A stretch of DNA of 37,160 nucleotides. Origin: SKLM01 sp964421785. Lineage in GTDB: Bacteria > Chloroflexota > Anaerolineae > B4-G1. The notes beneath the pieces were generated by a model that was given only the letters and a program-made list of their open reading frames with translations, had not been told where the DNA came from and ran no database searches. Made by a program: the position numbers and the translations under genes. The DNA is taken from the NCBI GenBank assembly GCA_964421785.1, contig CAYQZG010000022.1, positions 1-37,160 on the forward strand. The letters run 5' to 3'. Positions 17,630 through 26,419 of the stretch are shown one piece after another. Position 1 is the first letter of the stretch, and each line of letters opens with the position of its first letter.

Positions 17630-17881
17630 ATCGGGCACTTTGTGGCCTGATTTGGGGGGATTCTCAGGAGGAAGTGGCTCTGCCTCCGGTGTCTCGTAGA
17701 AGCCCTCTTCAGTCTGGAGGACGTTGAATCCGCCTGGAGCGAGTGGTAGATGGGGCCCTGGTCCCCTTTGTCTGACGGCCAGCAGAACCGCCCTAAAAGC
17801 CCTCGGTTCGACGTAGGTCGGGTTTGCCACCTGACGGGACGAGGTATGTGGAGGTCCGATTAGACCTTTGTCTCGTTCAAG
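17630..17881. other. Intergenic region without a supported gene
   Basis: About 250 bases follow the foldase gene. The only open frame of note is on the minus strand and runs antisense into the foldase end. A small hairpin, AGGTC/GACCT at 17852-17867 with trailing T-rich sequence, could act as a weak terminator. Nothing else is recognised. Confidence 0.4.
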
Positions 17882-17965
17882 TACGTCTTTTGGCCGATGC
17901 GCGGCGCGGCCAAAGATGATAGAATGGCGCCACCGTTTCTTCTTATCTGCGGTGGAGGTGGACCG
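17882..17965 (+). promoter_or_regulatory. Promoter/leader module, copy 1 of a duplicated pair
   Basis: TACGTC (17882), CGATGCG (17895-17901) and a -10-like TAGAAT (17920-17925) followed by GGC are spaced exactly as in the module upstream of 20335. The ribosome-binding site and start context GGAGGTGGACC-ATGCGATCAA are also shared. CGATGCG sits where a -35 element would be (18-base spacer), which is not sigma70 consensus. Confidence 0.5.
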
Positions 17966-18604
17966 ATGCGATCAACACATGTCGCGCCCGTGAACACGGC
18001 GGAGGACGCGTCCTCGCACCAACTGACGTGGGTGGCGAACCGCCCCATCCTGCGCGACCCAATCGTCGTGCGGCAGCTGGCGCTGGTATTCGCCATCCCA
18101 CTGGTTGTGCTCTTCATCGTTCTGGGCATCATCCAGTGGCCCTGGGATGCCGACACCTGGCGGATCCTCGGTGGGGTCATGCTCATCACAGGGGGCGTGT
18201 TCCTGGCGCTGATGCTGATGGGCATCGCCGTGGTCGCCGTCGGTGGATACCGCGTGATGTACCGCCTGGACGACGAGGGCATCGGCGGGCTGCCGCACGG
18301 GCGCACCGCCATCAAGAACGCGGTCGTCAACGGCCTGCTCATCCTCTCCGGTCGCCCGTCGGCCATGGGCGCCGGCCTGCTCGCGCAATCCAACCAAGCC
18401 GAATACACTGCCTGGCGAGACGTGGACCGGATCGAGACGGACCCTCGGCGGCGCACCCTCACCCTCTACCGGGGAAGGCGTCCCGTGATGATGGTGGCCT
18501 GCGACGACGCGCACTACGACGCGGTCCTGGAAGCTGCTCAGGCCGCCGCCGCTCGCCAGGGGTCAGCGTCAAATGGCCCAAACAAGGATCCGGCTGGGGC
18601 GTGA
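17966..18604 (+). CDS. Unrecognised membrane protein, two TM helices and PH-like domain
   Basis: This 212-aa protein is not assigned to a family. Two adjacent hydrophobic segments (about residues 36-58, LALVFAIPLVVLFIVLGIIQ, and 68-95) form a membrane hairpin. A soluble C-terminal part follows, with WRDVDRIETDPRRRTLTLYRG, a beta-rich pattern resembling bacterial PH-like domains. ATG 17966 is chosen because GGAGGTGG lies just upstream. The start context and promoter match those of the gene at 20335, suggesting co-regulation with the downstream envelope operon. It is probably a small membrane-associated accessory protein. Confidence 0.6.
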   Translation: MRSTHVAPVNTAEDASSHQLTWVANRPILRDPIVVRQLALVFAIPLVVLFIVLGIIQWPWDADTWRILGGVMLITGGVFLALMLMGIAVVAVGGYRVMYRLDDEGIGGLPHGRTAIKNAVVNGLLILSGRPSAMGAGLLAQSNQAEYTAWRDVDRIETDPRRRTLTLYRGRRPVMMVACDDAHYDAVLEAAQAAAARQGSASNGPNKDPAGA

Positions 18605-18669
18605 GAGATCATAAGAGGAGCGCTTCGACAACCTTGTGATCGGTGGGCCCGTAGCACACTGGAGGAGCG

Positions 18670-20130
18670 ATGGACAACAAGGCTCTTAGACGTGCCGCCC
18701 TGGCCCTGACGCACCCGGTTGCGGTTGGCGCCGTGGCGGTCCTCCTGCTCAACGACCTCGTCCTACGCTGGCGCTGGCCCTGCTGGGTCACGGGCAAGCT
18801 GGGCGATGTCGCCTGGCTCCTCTTCGCCCCGCTAGCGGCCGCCGTGGTGGTGGCCCTGCTAGTGCCCCGGCGCATGTCGCGACGGAGCACCTGGGTGATC
18901 TGCCTGGCCTTGGCCCTGGTCGCTCTCCCCTTCGCCCTGGGGAACACATGGCCTCCAGCGCTCGGCGCCATGCGGACCCTCTACCACGCGCTGTTCGGTC
19001 GACAGCCGCTGATGGTCGGAGACCCCTCAGATCTGCTGACGCTGCCGGCCCTCTACGTCACGTGGCTGCTGTGGCGCTCGGCGGACGGAGTGGGGGAGAG
19101 GATGCGGCGGCGCGCCTGGGGCGTGTTTCTGTTGGCATCGCTGGCCACGCTGGGGAACGCGGTGGCCCCCGACTACGGCATCGCCTGCCTGCACGAAAGC
19201 CAGGGGCAGATCGTGGCCGTCGGCGGGCCATGGGGTTCTGAACTCGCCTTCGTCAGCCGCGACGGAGGCCTCACGTGGAGCGAAGACAGCGATCGTGCTG
19301 ACCCGCTCGCATGCCCCGAGCAGCCCAAGCCGCAGACGCTGCGCGTGCCGGATGGGTCGGAGGTCTACCGGTTCGAGCCCGGCGTACGCGTGGAACACTC
19401 TGTGGATGGCGGGCGGACGTGGATCATGGCGTTCGACCTGCGCGGAAACGATGCTCGGGCCGCCTACCGGCGCAAGGTGCAGGGTGCCGGTGACCCTGTG
19501 GGCGCCGGGCCTCTCGACGCGCTGCATGACCCGGCGACGGGTCATCTGATCCTGGCGATGGGACGGGAGGGCGTCCTGGTTCGCACGGCCGACGGCCAGT
19601 GGCGCTGGGTCGCCCTGGACGACTACCGCTACGTGCCGCTGGAGACGATGGGCCAGCTGGCTCTGTTGCTCCAGGGGGAGATCGCGCTGGCTGTCGGGCT
19701 GGCCTTGATGGTATTCGCGGCCTGGAACTCGCAGCTGCGCAGCGGATGGGCGGTGGCGCTCATGGCCGCTGTGGGCCTCGCCTGGTGTGTCACCGCCATC
19801 GGGGTGCGGCCGGCCGTCCTGGGCGGCTACTGGGCGGATCTGGCCTTCGTCCCCGCGGTCGTGGTCGCCCTTCTGGCCCTGCCCGTGGCCGCGTGGCAGG
19901 GGTGGCGGGGCTTTCGGGTGCGTCCGATGCTTCCGCTCTGGGCCACGGTGCTGGCTATAGGTCTCGCTGCGCTCTATCTGGGGCCCTTTGTGCTGTGGGG
20001 TCTCGGCACCGTGCCCCGGTACGGCCAGGCGCTGGGCATCGCGGTGCTACCCCTCGCCGCTCTGGTGGGCATCGTTGTCGGAGGGAAGCTGTTCGGGGCT
20101 TTGCAGGCGTCGCGACAGGCCTCTTCATAG
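18670..20130 (+). CDS. Polytopic membrane protein with Asp-box (BNR-like) segment
   Basis: This 486-aa protein is of unknown function. It has about four N-terminal membrane helices (residues 12-165), a soluble segment of about 170 residues, and about four more helices (residues 330-475). The soluble loop contains two Asp-box motifs, SRDGGLTW and SVDGGRTW, in the S-x-D-x-G-x-T-W form of sialidase/BNR beta-propeller repeats. It also includes PDYGIACLHESQG and TGHLILAMGREGVLVRTADG, consistent with a partial propeller placed outside the cell. ATG 18670 follows GGAGGAG. It lies between the 17966 gene and the 20335 operon, all on one strand. An extracytoplasmic binding or sensing role is an inference from architecture only. 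Confidence 0.6.
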   Translation: MDNKALRRAALALTHPVAVGAVAVLLLNDLVLRWRWPCWVTGKLGDVAWLLFAPLAAAVVVALLVPRRMSRRSTWVICLALALVALPFALGNTWPPALGAMRTLYHALFGRQPLMVGDPSDLLTLPALYVTWLLWRSADGVGERMRRRAWGVFLLASLATLGNAVAPDYGIACLHESQGQIVAVGGPWGSELAFVSRDGGLTWSEDSDRADPLACPEQPKPQTLRVPDGSEVYRFEPGVRVEHSVDGGRTWIMAFDLRGNDARAAYRRKVQGAGDPVGAGPLDALHDPATGHLILAMGREGVLVRTADGQWRWVALDDYRYVPLETMGQLALLLQGEIALAVGLALMVFAAWNSQLRSGWAVALMAAVGLAWCVTAIGVRPAVLGGYWADLAFVPAVVVALLALPVAAWQGWRGFRVRPMLPLWATVLAIGLAALYLGPFVLWGLGTVPRYGQALGIAVLPLAALVGIVVGGKLFGALQASRQASS

Positions 20131-20254
20131 CGAGGGGGCTGAGCCTTCCCTGCCGATCAAGAGGTGGCGGTGGATAACCGGTGACCATCACTATGCCCGG
20201 TGGCCTGGTGGGCGCCTCCCAGGAGCTCAAGCGCGGCGGTTGACCCGCCCCGAA

Positions 20255-20334
20255 TACGTCATTTGAACGATGCGTCACACGCCGGAAGGTGGTAAAATGG
20301 CCGGGCGCATTCTGTGCCCAGGGGAGGTGGACCA
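20255..20334 (+). promoter_or_regulatory. Promoter/leader module, copy 2 of a duplicated pair
   Basis: TACGTC (20255), CGATGCG (20268-20274), TAAAAT (20293-20298) and GGAGGTGGACC before ATG 20335 repeat the elements and spacings found before 17966. From TACGTC to the -10-like hexamer is 38 bases in both. It probably drives the five-gene unit 20335-27664. Confidence 0.5.
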
Positions 20335-20997
20335 ATGCGATCAAGGCGCACAGCAACGTCGTCAGGTGATATGGCTCAGTCGCCGGGCGCCGGAACGGCA
20401 CATCCGTTCGAGGTCCCTCCTCGCCCGGGCCGACAGGCTGTCGCCCCACACCGAGTTCCACGGTGGCGGGCACTGGTGGCCGTCCTCCTGAACCCGGGCG
20501 GCGCCAGCGCAGAGCAGGCGGCCGTCGTGCCCTGGATCCTGGCCCTGGCGGTCTCCGGCGCGGCCTTCGGCCTCTTCTTCCTGCAGACCGCCCTGGACCG
20601 GCTCGACGTCGGCAGCCTCCCGCCGGTGGGCGTCGCCACGATGCCGCTCGTCGGCCTGATCTACGGCGTCCTGGGCGTGCCCGCCCTGGCCCTCGTCGCG
20701 TGGCTTGTCCTCCGGGTGGCGGGGAGCGAGGCGAAGCCGGGTGAGGTCGTCCGCTCCTTCGGGCTGGCCTACAGTCCCACCCTCATCGCTATCCTGCTCG
20801 GCCTCGCGGCGCACGTCCTCTTGGGCTGGCGCACCGCCGTGGCCTTCGGCGTCGCCGGTGTGCTCTGGGCGCTGGGGCCCATCAACAGCACCCTGCGCCG
20901 CATGTCCGGCGGGAAGCTCTTTCTCAGTATCGTGCTGGCCTCGATCTGTGACGCTCTGCTTCTATTGGGCTGGGCTCTGCTGGGAGGCATCGAATGA
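20335..20997 (+). CDS. Polytopic membrane protein, Yip1-like
   Basis: This 220-aa protein has a polar N-terminus of about 45 residues, then RALVAVLLNPGGASAEQ, a pattern resembling the entry of Yip1-family membrane domains. Five or so hydrophobic segments follow (about residues 62-82, 100-128, 145-165, 170-185 and 198-218). ATG 20335 is chosen from GGAGGTGG upstream. The stop overlaps the next start by four bases (ATGA), so the two are translationally coupled. It opens the operon leading to the large exported protein and could be part of its membrane export or anchoring machinery. Yip1 assignment is tentative. Confidence 0.6.
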   Translation: MRSRRTATSSGDMAQSPGAGTAHPFEVPPRPGRQAVAPHRVPRWRALVAVLLNPGGASAEQAAVVPWILALAVSGAAFGLFFLQTALDRLDVGSLPPVGVATMPLVGLIYGVLGVPALALVAWLVLRVAGSEAKPGEVVRSFGLAYSPTLIAILLGLAAHVLLGWRTAVAFGVAGVLWALGPINSTLRRMSGGKLFLSIVLASICDALLLLGWALLGGIE

Positions 20998-21503
20998 ATG
21001 AACCAAGGCGTGAGCCCGCCATCATCTCGCTCATCGCCATGCAGGTTCTGATCATAGGCACGTGCGGGCTGCTGGGGGCGCTGTCTGCCTCGATCTACGC
21101 TTCCGTCGGCGACGTGGTGGCGCAGGCGGCCCTGGGGCTGGTCTTCGGCGCGGGGGGCGCCGTCGGCATGGCCGGCGCCCTCATCCTGCTCTTTCCCCGC
21201 GCCACGCGCCGCCACGGCTGGCGGAGGACCGCCGCGGGCGTGATGCGCGGGTTCCTGCTCCTGATTCCCTATGCCGTGCTCGCCATCCTCGCCCGCTCGC
21301 TGCTGGGATGGGACGCCACCGCCGCTTTCACCGCTGCGGGCCTGATGACGGCCTGCGCCGCCATCGGCGCCGAGATCGGCCGCCTCGGCGGCCGGAAGCT
21401 GACCGCGATGCTCCTGCCGATGCTCGCCGGGTCGGCGCTGAGCGCTATCTGGGTGGGCGCGACCAGCTCTCTCGCCACCCTCCTGGCCGGGGGCCTGCCA
21501 TGA
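20994..21503 (+). CDS. Small polytopic membrane protein
   Basis: This 169-aa protein has about four hydrophobic segments: residues 10-35, 43-66, 85-105 and 108-125, plus a C-terminal hydrophobic stretch. Its hydrophobic pattern and the AFTAAGLMTACAAIGAEIGRLGGRKL ordering resemble the C-terminal half of the preceding membrane protein (AFGVAGVLWALGPINSTLRRMSGGKL), so the two may be diverged paralogs. It overlaps both neighbours by four bases (ATGA at each junction), which shows tight coupling with the exported protein gene downstream. Family and function are not recognised. Confidence 0.6.
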   Translation: MNEPRREPAIISLIAMQVLIIGTCGLLGALSASIYASVGDVVAQAALGLVFGAGGAVGMAGALILLFPRATRRHGWRRTAAGVMRGFLLLIPYAVLAILARSLLGWDATAAFTAAGLMTACAAIGAEIGRLGGRKLTAMLLPMLAGSALSAIWVGATSSLATLLAGGLP

Positions 21504-24500
21504 TCCAGAGACACGTCCTGTTCCGATCGATCGCTTTCGTAGCCGTGCTGGCTGCGCTGGTGCTCGTCCGCCCGCCCCTGACCTCGGCCCAGGAGGACGT
21601 CCTGCCCCACCTGCAGGCGATGCCCGATATCACCATAGAGATCTCGACGCGCGAGTCGTCCTTCGCGATCCACGGCTATCGCCCCCCGTTCGGCGGATGC
21701 CCGATGGATGGCTTCGAGGATCTCATCGGCGAAGACCTCTCCTGGGACGGCACTCGCTTCTCGATGGACTTCACTTGGGAAAGCCAGGACCCTTGTGCCC
21801 AGGGGAGCAGCTGGCAGATCGCCGGGCAGGTCGCACCGGGCGGCCAGGCGGTCCTGGAGCTCACCGCTTCTCAGTCCCTCCACTGGTGTTCCGACTGTCC
21901 AGGCACGGAGATCGATTCCTATGAGGAGGCCTTCTACCGGCTGAGCGGCGCCATCCCCCTCGTCGGCACCGAGAGCTTCGAGGACCCCTTCTCGGGGGGG
22001 CGCTGGTGCTACAAGTACGCAGTCACCGGCGCCGACGTCGGAGACGTCATTCAGGAGGCGCGGCACACCGGGTCCACTCTCGGTCCCGCGCCGACGCTGA
22101 TCTACCCGCCCGATGGCGATCACGGCCTTCCCGACACCGTCGAGGTGCACGTCTGCGGCGCTGGCTCGCCTCCGTCGCCAGCCACTGCGACGCCCGCCGC
22201 GAAAGGCCTTTGGCAGTTGCGGTCTCGCGAGGTGCTTGAGCCGACCTCGGCGAAGGTGGCCGATCTGCTCTTCCCATGCGACCTCACCCTGCAGGAGGAG
22301 TGGAGCCCCCGGCTCTCGGTCGAAGAGGCGTCCGCGACGATGCAGATCGAGGTCGCGGAGGTGATCGCCCAGGACTGCATAGGGCCGGGCTGTCCGTCCG
22401 TGACGCTCAGCAGCGTGTTCTCTTGGACGCCCCCGCCGCAGACCCTAGTGCCCGGAGGGCAGGTCGCCCTCTCCGCTGCCATCGACAGCGTCGGGTTCTC
22501 CGAACCCTATTACGGGTACAGCAAGAATGCTTGGATGGTGTTGTACCAAGATCTCGGGCCCATCGATGCGCCCGACGTTAGCGTGCTTGGGTTGAACTAC
22601 GTCGAGGGCGAAGAGGACTCGACCGTCCTGGGGCAGCGCTACGACGGTCAGTGGGAGATCCCTCCTGGAGCACCCGGGGATAGCCTGGCGCTGGGGATCG
22701 ATCTGCGAGGACCAGCCAACTGCGACCGGGCGTTGATCTTCTACCACTACGGGTATGTGGCGCTCGACACGACGCCTGAGCCGCTTCCCGATGACGCCGA
22801 TGAGGCGCCGCTCGAGGAGGACAGCGACCTCCCACCGGCGGAGGAGGATGAGTCCGCCTGGTCGCCGCCGGAGGAGGAGCCGGACGCCGTCCCGCCCGAG
22901 GCGCTCGAGGAGATCATCGCCGGCCTCGGTAGCATCGGCACCATTCCCGGTCCCGAGGGGTTGACCGAGGCCTTGGCCGGCATCGCCCTCCCCGCTGCGG
23001 TCCTCTCGGCGCTAACCGCCCTGGGCTATCTGGCGGGGGGCGGCTACGGACCCGGTCCGGGCGGGCCGTCGGCGGGCCCACCCGGCGGATCTCCCGGCGA
23101 GATCACCCTCACGGATGCCCTGGGCAACCAGTTCGACTACGAATGGGATCCCGACCAGGGTGGCTACATCAACCCGCAGACCGGCGGTATGCTCGACGGC
23201 ACACTGTGGAACGAGTACAACCGCAACCTGGCGGCTAACCGCGCCTTCAGCGACCGCGAGCGAGAGCGGCTGGAGAAGCGCGAGACCGCGTTCGACCGCC
23301 GCGCCGACTGGTACGCCACCGACCGGCAGCGCGAGCGCCGCGAGGGCTTGGAGGGCGCCCTGCGCGACCTGGAGGAGCGCGGCTACGCACTCGGCGCCGA
23401 CGGTGCCCGCGCCGCCGCCCACGCCGGAGAGCTTGCCCGGCGTGTCCGGGCCGGTGAGACGATCTCCGAGAACAGGGCGCTGGCGATCGAGCGCTTCGTT
23501 CGCAACCGGGAGGCCGGTCGTACCATGGCGGACATGGGCGAGCACGGCCAGGTCACGAACTGGGACGTGGGGTACGCGACCGCGGCGGGCATAGCCCGCA
23601 ACATCATCACCGCGCGCAATGAGGACGGCTCGACGAGCTGGGCCGGGCTGGCCGTGCGGATCGGCGTCGGCGTCGCTACCCTCGGGAGTTCGGAGTATGC
23701 CTTCATTCCTGCCTCAGCGGCCTACACGTATAGCGATGGCGTTGCCCGGGGGCAGTCCCGTAGCGAGGCGGCGCTCTGGGCTGTGGGCGGGGCGACCCTC
23801 GAGGTGCTCGCTGGCAAGGCGTTCCAGGGCATCTTCTCACTGGGCGGGCGGGTGCTTGGGGCCGCGGGGCAGTTCGCGGACGACGTGGCGCCCGGTGTCA
23901 GCAACTACGTCCGCACCGGGGTCCGCGGCCTCGGACGCGAGCTCCGCCAGGTCGGGCGGTGGCTCGGTATTGGAGGCCAGCCAGCCCTGACGGCCGCCGA
24001 GAAGAACCTCCAGTGGCGGGTGGTGAAGGCCGTCGCCGAGGAGGCCGACGACGACATTTGTCGCCTCTATCGGGGCAACGGGCGCGAGCTCCTGGGGGCA
24101 TTAGAGCGGAAGGGGGGTCTCACCACGCGGCAAGCCCAGGGTGTGCGGCAGCTGCTTTCGAAGCGCCTTAACGCCCACTTCGACGACGGGATGGAGGCCG
24201 CTATGGAGCAGTTCCACAAGGACACCGGGATACACCCTCAGGAAGTGCTCCTCGGGGACTCCGGATCGACCGCGCGTGGCGGCCCCTTCTCCGTCGGCAA
24301 CTCCGATTTCGACGTCACGGCGGCGTCTCGCTTCTCCAGGGCCGATGTCGCTCGCTATCGCGCGCAGCACGGGCTCGGGAGCGACGCGGAGGCCCTCGAG
24401 CAGCTCACGCAACGGTTCCACGCCACCTACAAGAAGGAGGTCAAGCGCTTGCTGCACCGCGATGGGCTCACCATGGACGAGGCCGGCGTCGAGATCTTCG

Positions 24501-24985
24501 ACCGCATCCGGAACTTGCCCCCGGGCGGCGACGTCTACCCCTTCGGCTACAGCAACGCCCGCCAATCGGTCCAGGGCCGGGCCCGCGTCTACCGCCCTGG
24601 CCATCGACCCTACAACACCTCCGGCGATGCTCTCGTCGACCAGAACGTGATCGAACTCGGGCGGGCCGGTCACCAGGTGCCCGCCGATCCGGTGCGTATG
24701 AACGCCCAGGAGTTCCGCCAGGTCGTGCGGCTTCAGGTGGCCAAAGCCAACAAGACTGACGGCACATCCCTCGCGAAGGCCCTGGACCGGGCCAGGGAGC
24801 CAATGCGGCGCCTGGGCATGCCCACCTCCGCCATGGACACCCAGACGCACGGTATCGCCCAGCAGATTCGGGGCGGCCCGCAGCAGCAGGCCAGGATCCT
24901 GGGCAACAACGGGCTGACAGAACCTCAGTTCGTGGAACGCGCGCGGGCCGAGCTCATGCGCTTTGATTCCCTTCTTTCCGACTAG
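21500..24985 (+). CDS. Large exported protein with C-terminal nucleotidyltransferase-like signature
   Basis: This 1161-aa protein starts at ATG 21500, which overlaps the previous stop (ATGA). Residues 1-29 form a signal peptide with likely cleavage at TSA-QED. An N-terminal extracytoplasmic region with paired cysteines runs to about 425. An acidic Pro/Glu-rich linker (about 430-475) and a hydrophobic stretch (about 493-515) that could be a membrane helix follow, then a Gly/Pro-rich linker. Next come a charged region rich in Arg/Glu (about 575-660) and a segment (TYSDGVARGQSRSEAALWAV) like pre-toxin regions of polymorphic toxins. Near 918-938, GDSGSTARG and VGNSDFDV place Gly922-Ser923 and Asp936/Asp938 in the GS-x(n)-DxD pattern of DNA-polymerase-beta-type nucleotidyltransferases. 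It may be a toxin-like effector or a membrane sensor with an intracellular enzyme. Substrate and partners are unknown. Confidence 0.65.
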   Translation: MIQRHVLFRSIAFVAVLAALVLVRPPLTSAQEDVLPHLQAMPDITIEISTRESSFAIHGYRPPFGGCPMDGFEDLIGEDLSWDGTRFSMDFTWESQDPCAQGSSWQIAGQVAPGGQAVLELTASQSLHWCSDCPGTEIDSYEEAFYRLSGAIPLVGTESFEDPFSGGRWCYKYAVTGADVGDVIQEARHTGSTLGPAPTLIYPPDGDHGLPDTVEVHVCGAGSPPSPATATPAAKGLWQLRSREVLEPTSAKVADLLFPCDLTLQEEWSPRLSVEEASATMQIEVAEVIAQDCIGPGCPSVTLSSVFSWTPPPQTLVPGGQVALSAAIDSVGFSEPYYGYSKNAWMVLYQDLGPIDAPDVSVLGLNYVEGEEDSTVLGQRYDGQWEIPPGAPGDSLALGIDLRGPANCDRALIFYHYGYVALDTTPEPLPDDADEAPLEEDSDLPPAEEDESAWSPPEEEPDAVPPEALEEIIAGLGSIGTIPGPEGLTEALAGIALPAAVLSALTALGYLAGGGYGPGPGGPSAGPPGGSPGEITLTDALGNQFDYEWDPDQGGYINPQTGGMLDGTLWNEYNRNLAANRAFSDRERERLEKRETAFDRRADWYATDRQRERREGLEGALRDLEERGYALGADGARAAAHAGELARRVRAGETISENRALAIERFVRNREAGRTMADMGEHGQVTNWDVGYATAAGIARNIITARNEDGSTSWAGLAVRIGVGVATLGSSEYAFIPASAAYTYSDGVARGQSRSEAALWAVGGATLEVLAGKAFQGIFSLGGRVLGAAGQFADDVAPGVSNYVRTGVRGLGRELRQVGRWLGIGGQPALTAAEKNLQWRVVKAVAEEADDDICRLYRGNGRELLGALERKGGLTTRQAQGVRQLLSKRLNAHFDDGMEAAMEQFHKDTGIHPQEVLLGDSGSTARGGPFSVGNSDFDVTAASRFSRADVARYRAQHGLGSDAEALEQLTQRFHATYKKEVKRLLHRDGLTMDEAGVEIFDRIRNLPPGGDVYPFGYSNARQSVQGRARVYRPGHRPYNTSGDALVDQNVIELGRAGHQVPADPVRMNAQEFRQVVRLQVAKANKTDGTSLAKALDRAREPMRRLGMPTSAMDTQTHGIAQQIRGGPQQQARILGNNGLTEPQFVERARAELMRFDSLLSD

Positions 24986-25001
24986 GCGTGGAGGCAAGCC
25001 A

Positions 25002-26413
25002 ATGCACACAGACGGCGCTGACATCATCCTCACTTCACAGGAGCTGTTCGAACTGACGCGGAGCCTTGGGCTGCAGGCCGGGCGCCTCAACCTCCTCCCG
25101 CAAGGCGAGGCCGTCGGCGGTGCCGCCACGGGCGCCGAGGCTGCCTTGCACGAACTCCCCGCCGCGGAGCAGGCTACGCTGCAGTGGGCGCTGCCCGTGC
25201 TGCACGCGCCCGCCAAGGCGGTGGTGCTGCGCACCTCGCTGGCGGACGAGGTGGTGACCCAGCAGGCCCTGGCGTGGCCCGCCGAGTCGGGCCAGGATCT
25301 TGCCATCCTCAATCCCGGCGTGGCCGACGGCGGCGCGTCTACCTGGCGCCTGGGCCGCCGCTCCCTCTTCGCCGTCCATACCAGGGTGCGGAATGCACTG
25401 GCGGCCGGCCCCGGTCTGCCCGTTGAGAACCTCAGTGTCCCCCTACCGACCCGGGGCGTCGTCACCCTTCTCGCCATCGTCGACCATCTGCGCTACGCCC
25501 GGCGGTATGCCGAGCTCGTCTACGAGCCTCCGGTCGTCAGCTTCACGCCCCGTGAGATCCTCGCCCGTCTGGGGGACGCCCACATCGACGACTTCCGCTG
25601 GCCCCTGCTCTTCTTCGAGAAGCTCACGCCTCCGGGCGCCCTGGCCTCCTACACGGCGGACGCCGTCGCCATCGGTCTTCAGGCCCTCCAGGAGGCCGAC
25701 ATCATCGAGCCCTTGGCCGACGAGCCCGTGGCGACACCGGCGCCCGACCAGCTCTACACGCTCCTGCCGGTTGGCGACGCGATCACCGACGCGTTCCTCC
25801 ACGAGGTCAGCAAGGTGGGGCTCACGGTCACCCAGTGCCTCCCCGGCACCACTGCCCCCGATGGCCGCCCGGGCATCGGGCAGGATATCGGGCTCTTCGT
25901 ACGCGGAGCCACCCGCCTGGTCCTCGTCCTGGTCTCCGGGAGTGACGCGGCCGTCGCCTTTGTCGACGCCGACGGCCTCACCGATCTGCTCGATGCCTGG
26001 TTCGAGATGCCGCCCGCCGAGGCCGTCGCGGCCTCGCAGCCATCCGTGTCCGTGGCAGCCGCGCCGACGCCCCCCGAGATCGAGCCCAGGGAGACGGACA
26101 GACCGTCGCCCGCGGAGCGCCGTCGTCCCGACGGCAGGGAGGCGCCTGCGCAGCGTTTCTGCACCCGGTGNNNNNNNNNNNNNNNNNNNNNNNNNNNNNN
26201 NNNNNNNNNNNNNNNNNNNNNNNNNNNNNNNNNNNNNNNNNNNNNNNNNNNNNNNNNNNNNNNNNNNNNNAGCGCCGTCGTCCCGACGGCAGGGAGGCGC
26301 CTGCGCAGCGTTTCTGCACCCGGTGTGGGGCCCAACTGGAACCCGCAAATCGGTTCTGCACCCGGTGCGGCGCGCCGGTCTCAGCCGCCGAGCGCTCAGC
26401 CGGAAGGAAGTGA
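25002..26413 (+). CDS. Unrecognised protein with C-terminal double zinc ribbon (interrupted by scaffold gap)
   Basis: The coding frame from ATG 25002 runs into 100 N at 26171. The 55 bases before the N run (26116-26170) are repeated exactly after it (26271-26325). Collapsing one copy and the N leaves 1257 bases, an intact frame of 418 aa ending at 26413. Read literally, the scaffold goes out of frame after the gap. The N-terminal 350 residues form two mixed alpha/beta parts that I do not recognise (ILTSQELFELTRSLGL, LLFFEKLTPPGAL, LFVRGATRLVLVLVSGSD). The tail has a CxxC pair repeated twice (RFCTRCGAQLEPANRFCTRC), a zinc ribbon. GGAGG lies upstream, 16 bases after the exported-protein gene. 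Likely a cytoplasmic partner, chaperone or immunity-type protein (inference). Confidence 0.6.
26116..26325. other. Scaffold gap of 100 N flanked by identical 55-bp contig ends
   Basis: Positions 26116-26170 and 26271-26325 are identical over 55 bases and flank N 26171-26270. The exact match up to the contig ends is what a de Bruijn assembler with a 55-base overlap leaves behind. Removing 155 bases restores the zinc-ribbon reading frame. A collapsed tandem repeat of the zinc-ribbon unit is the less likely alternative. Confidence 0.85.
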
Positions 26414-26419
26414 GAGGCC

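Noticed and set aside
17513..17830. Minus-strand 105-codon frame after the foldase gene
   Set aside because: No ribosome-binding site or family resemblance, and it runs antisense into the foldase C-terminus. Kept only as an unassigned intergenic region.
21062..21499. Upstream extension of the exported-protein frame by 146 codons
   Set aside because: It overlaps the 169-aa membrane protein in another phase and is Arg-rich. ATG 21500 with a signal peptide and ATGA overlap is the convincing start.
24101..25477. Long minus-strand open frame (458 codons) opposite the exported-protein and zinc-ribbon genes
   Set aside because: It is antisense to two well-supported genes, has no family motifs, and long antisense frames are common in GC-rich coding DNA.
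25002..26170. EspG-like type VII secretion chaperone
   Set aside because: LTSQELFELTRSLGL only loosely recalls the EspG start. No WXG100, EccC or PE/PPE-like genes occur nearby, so the similarity is too weak to report.
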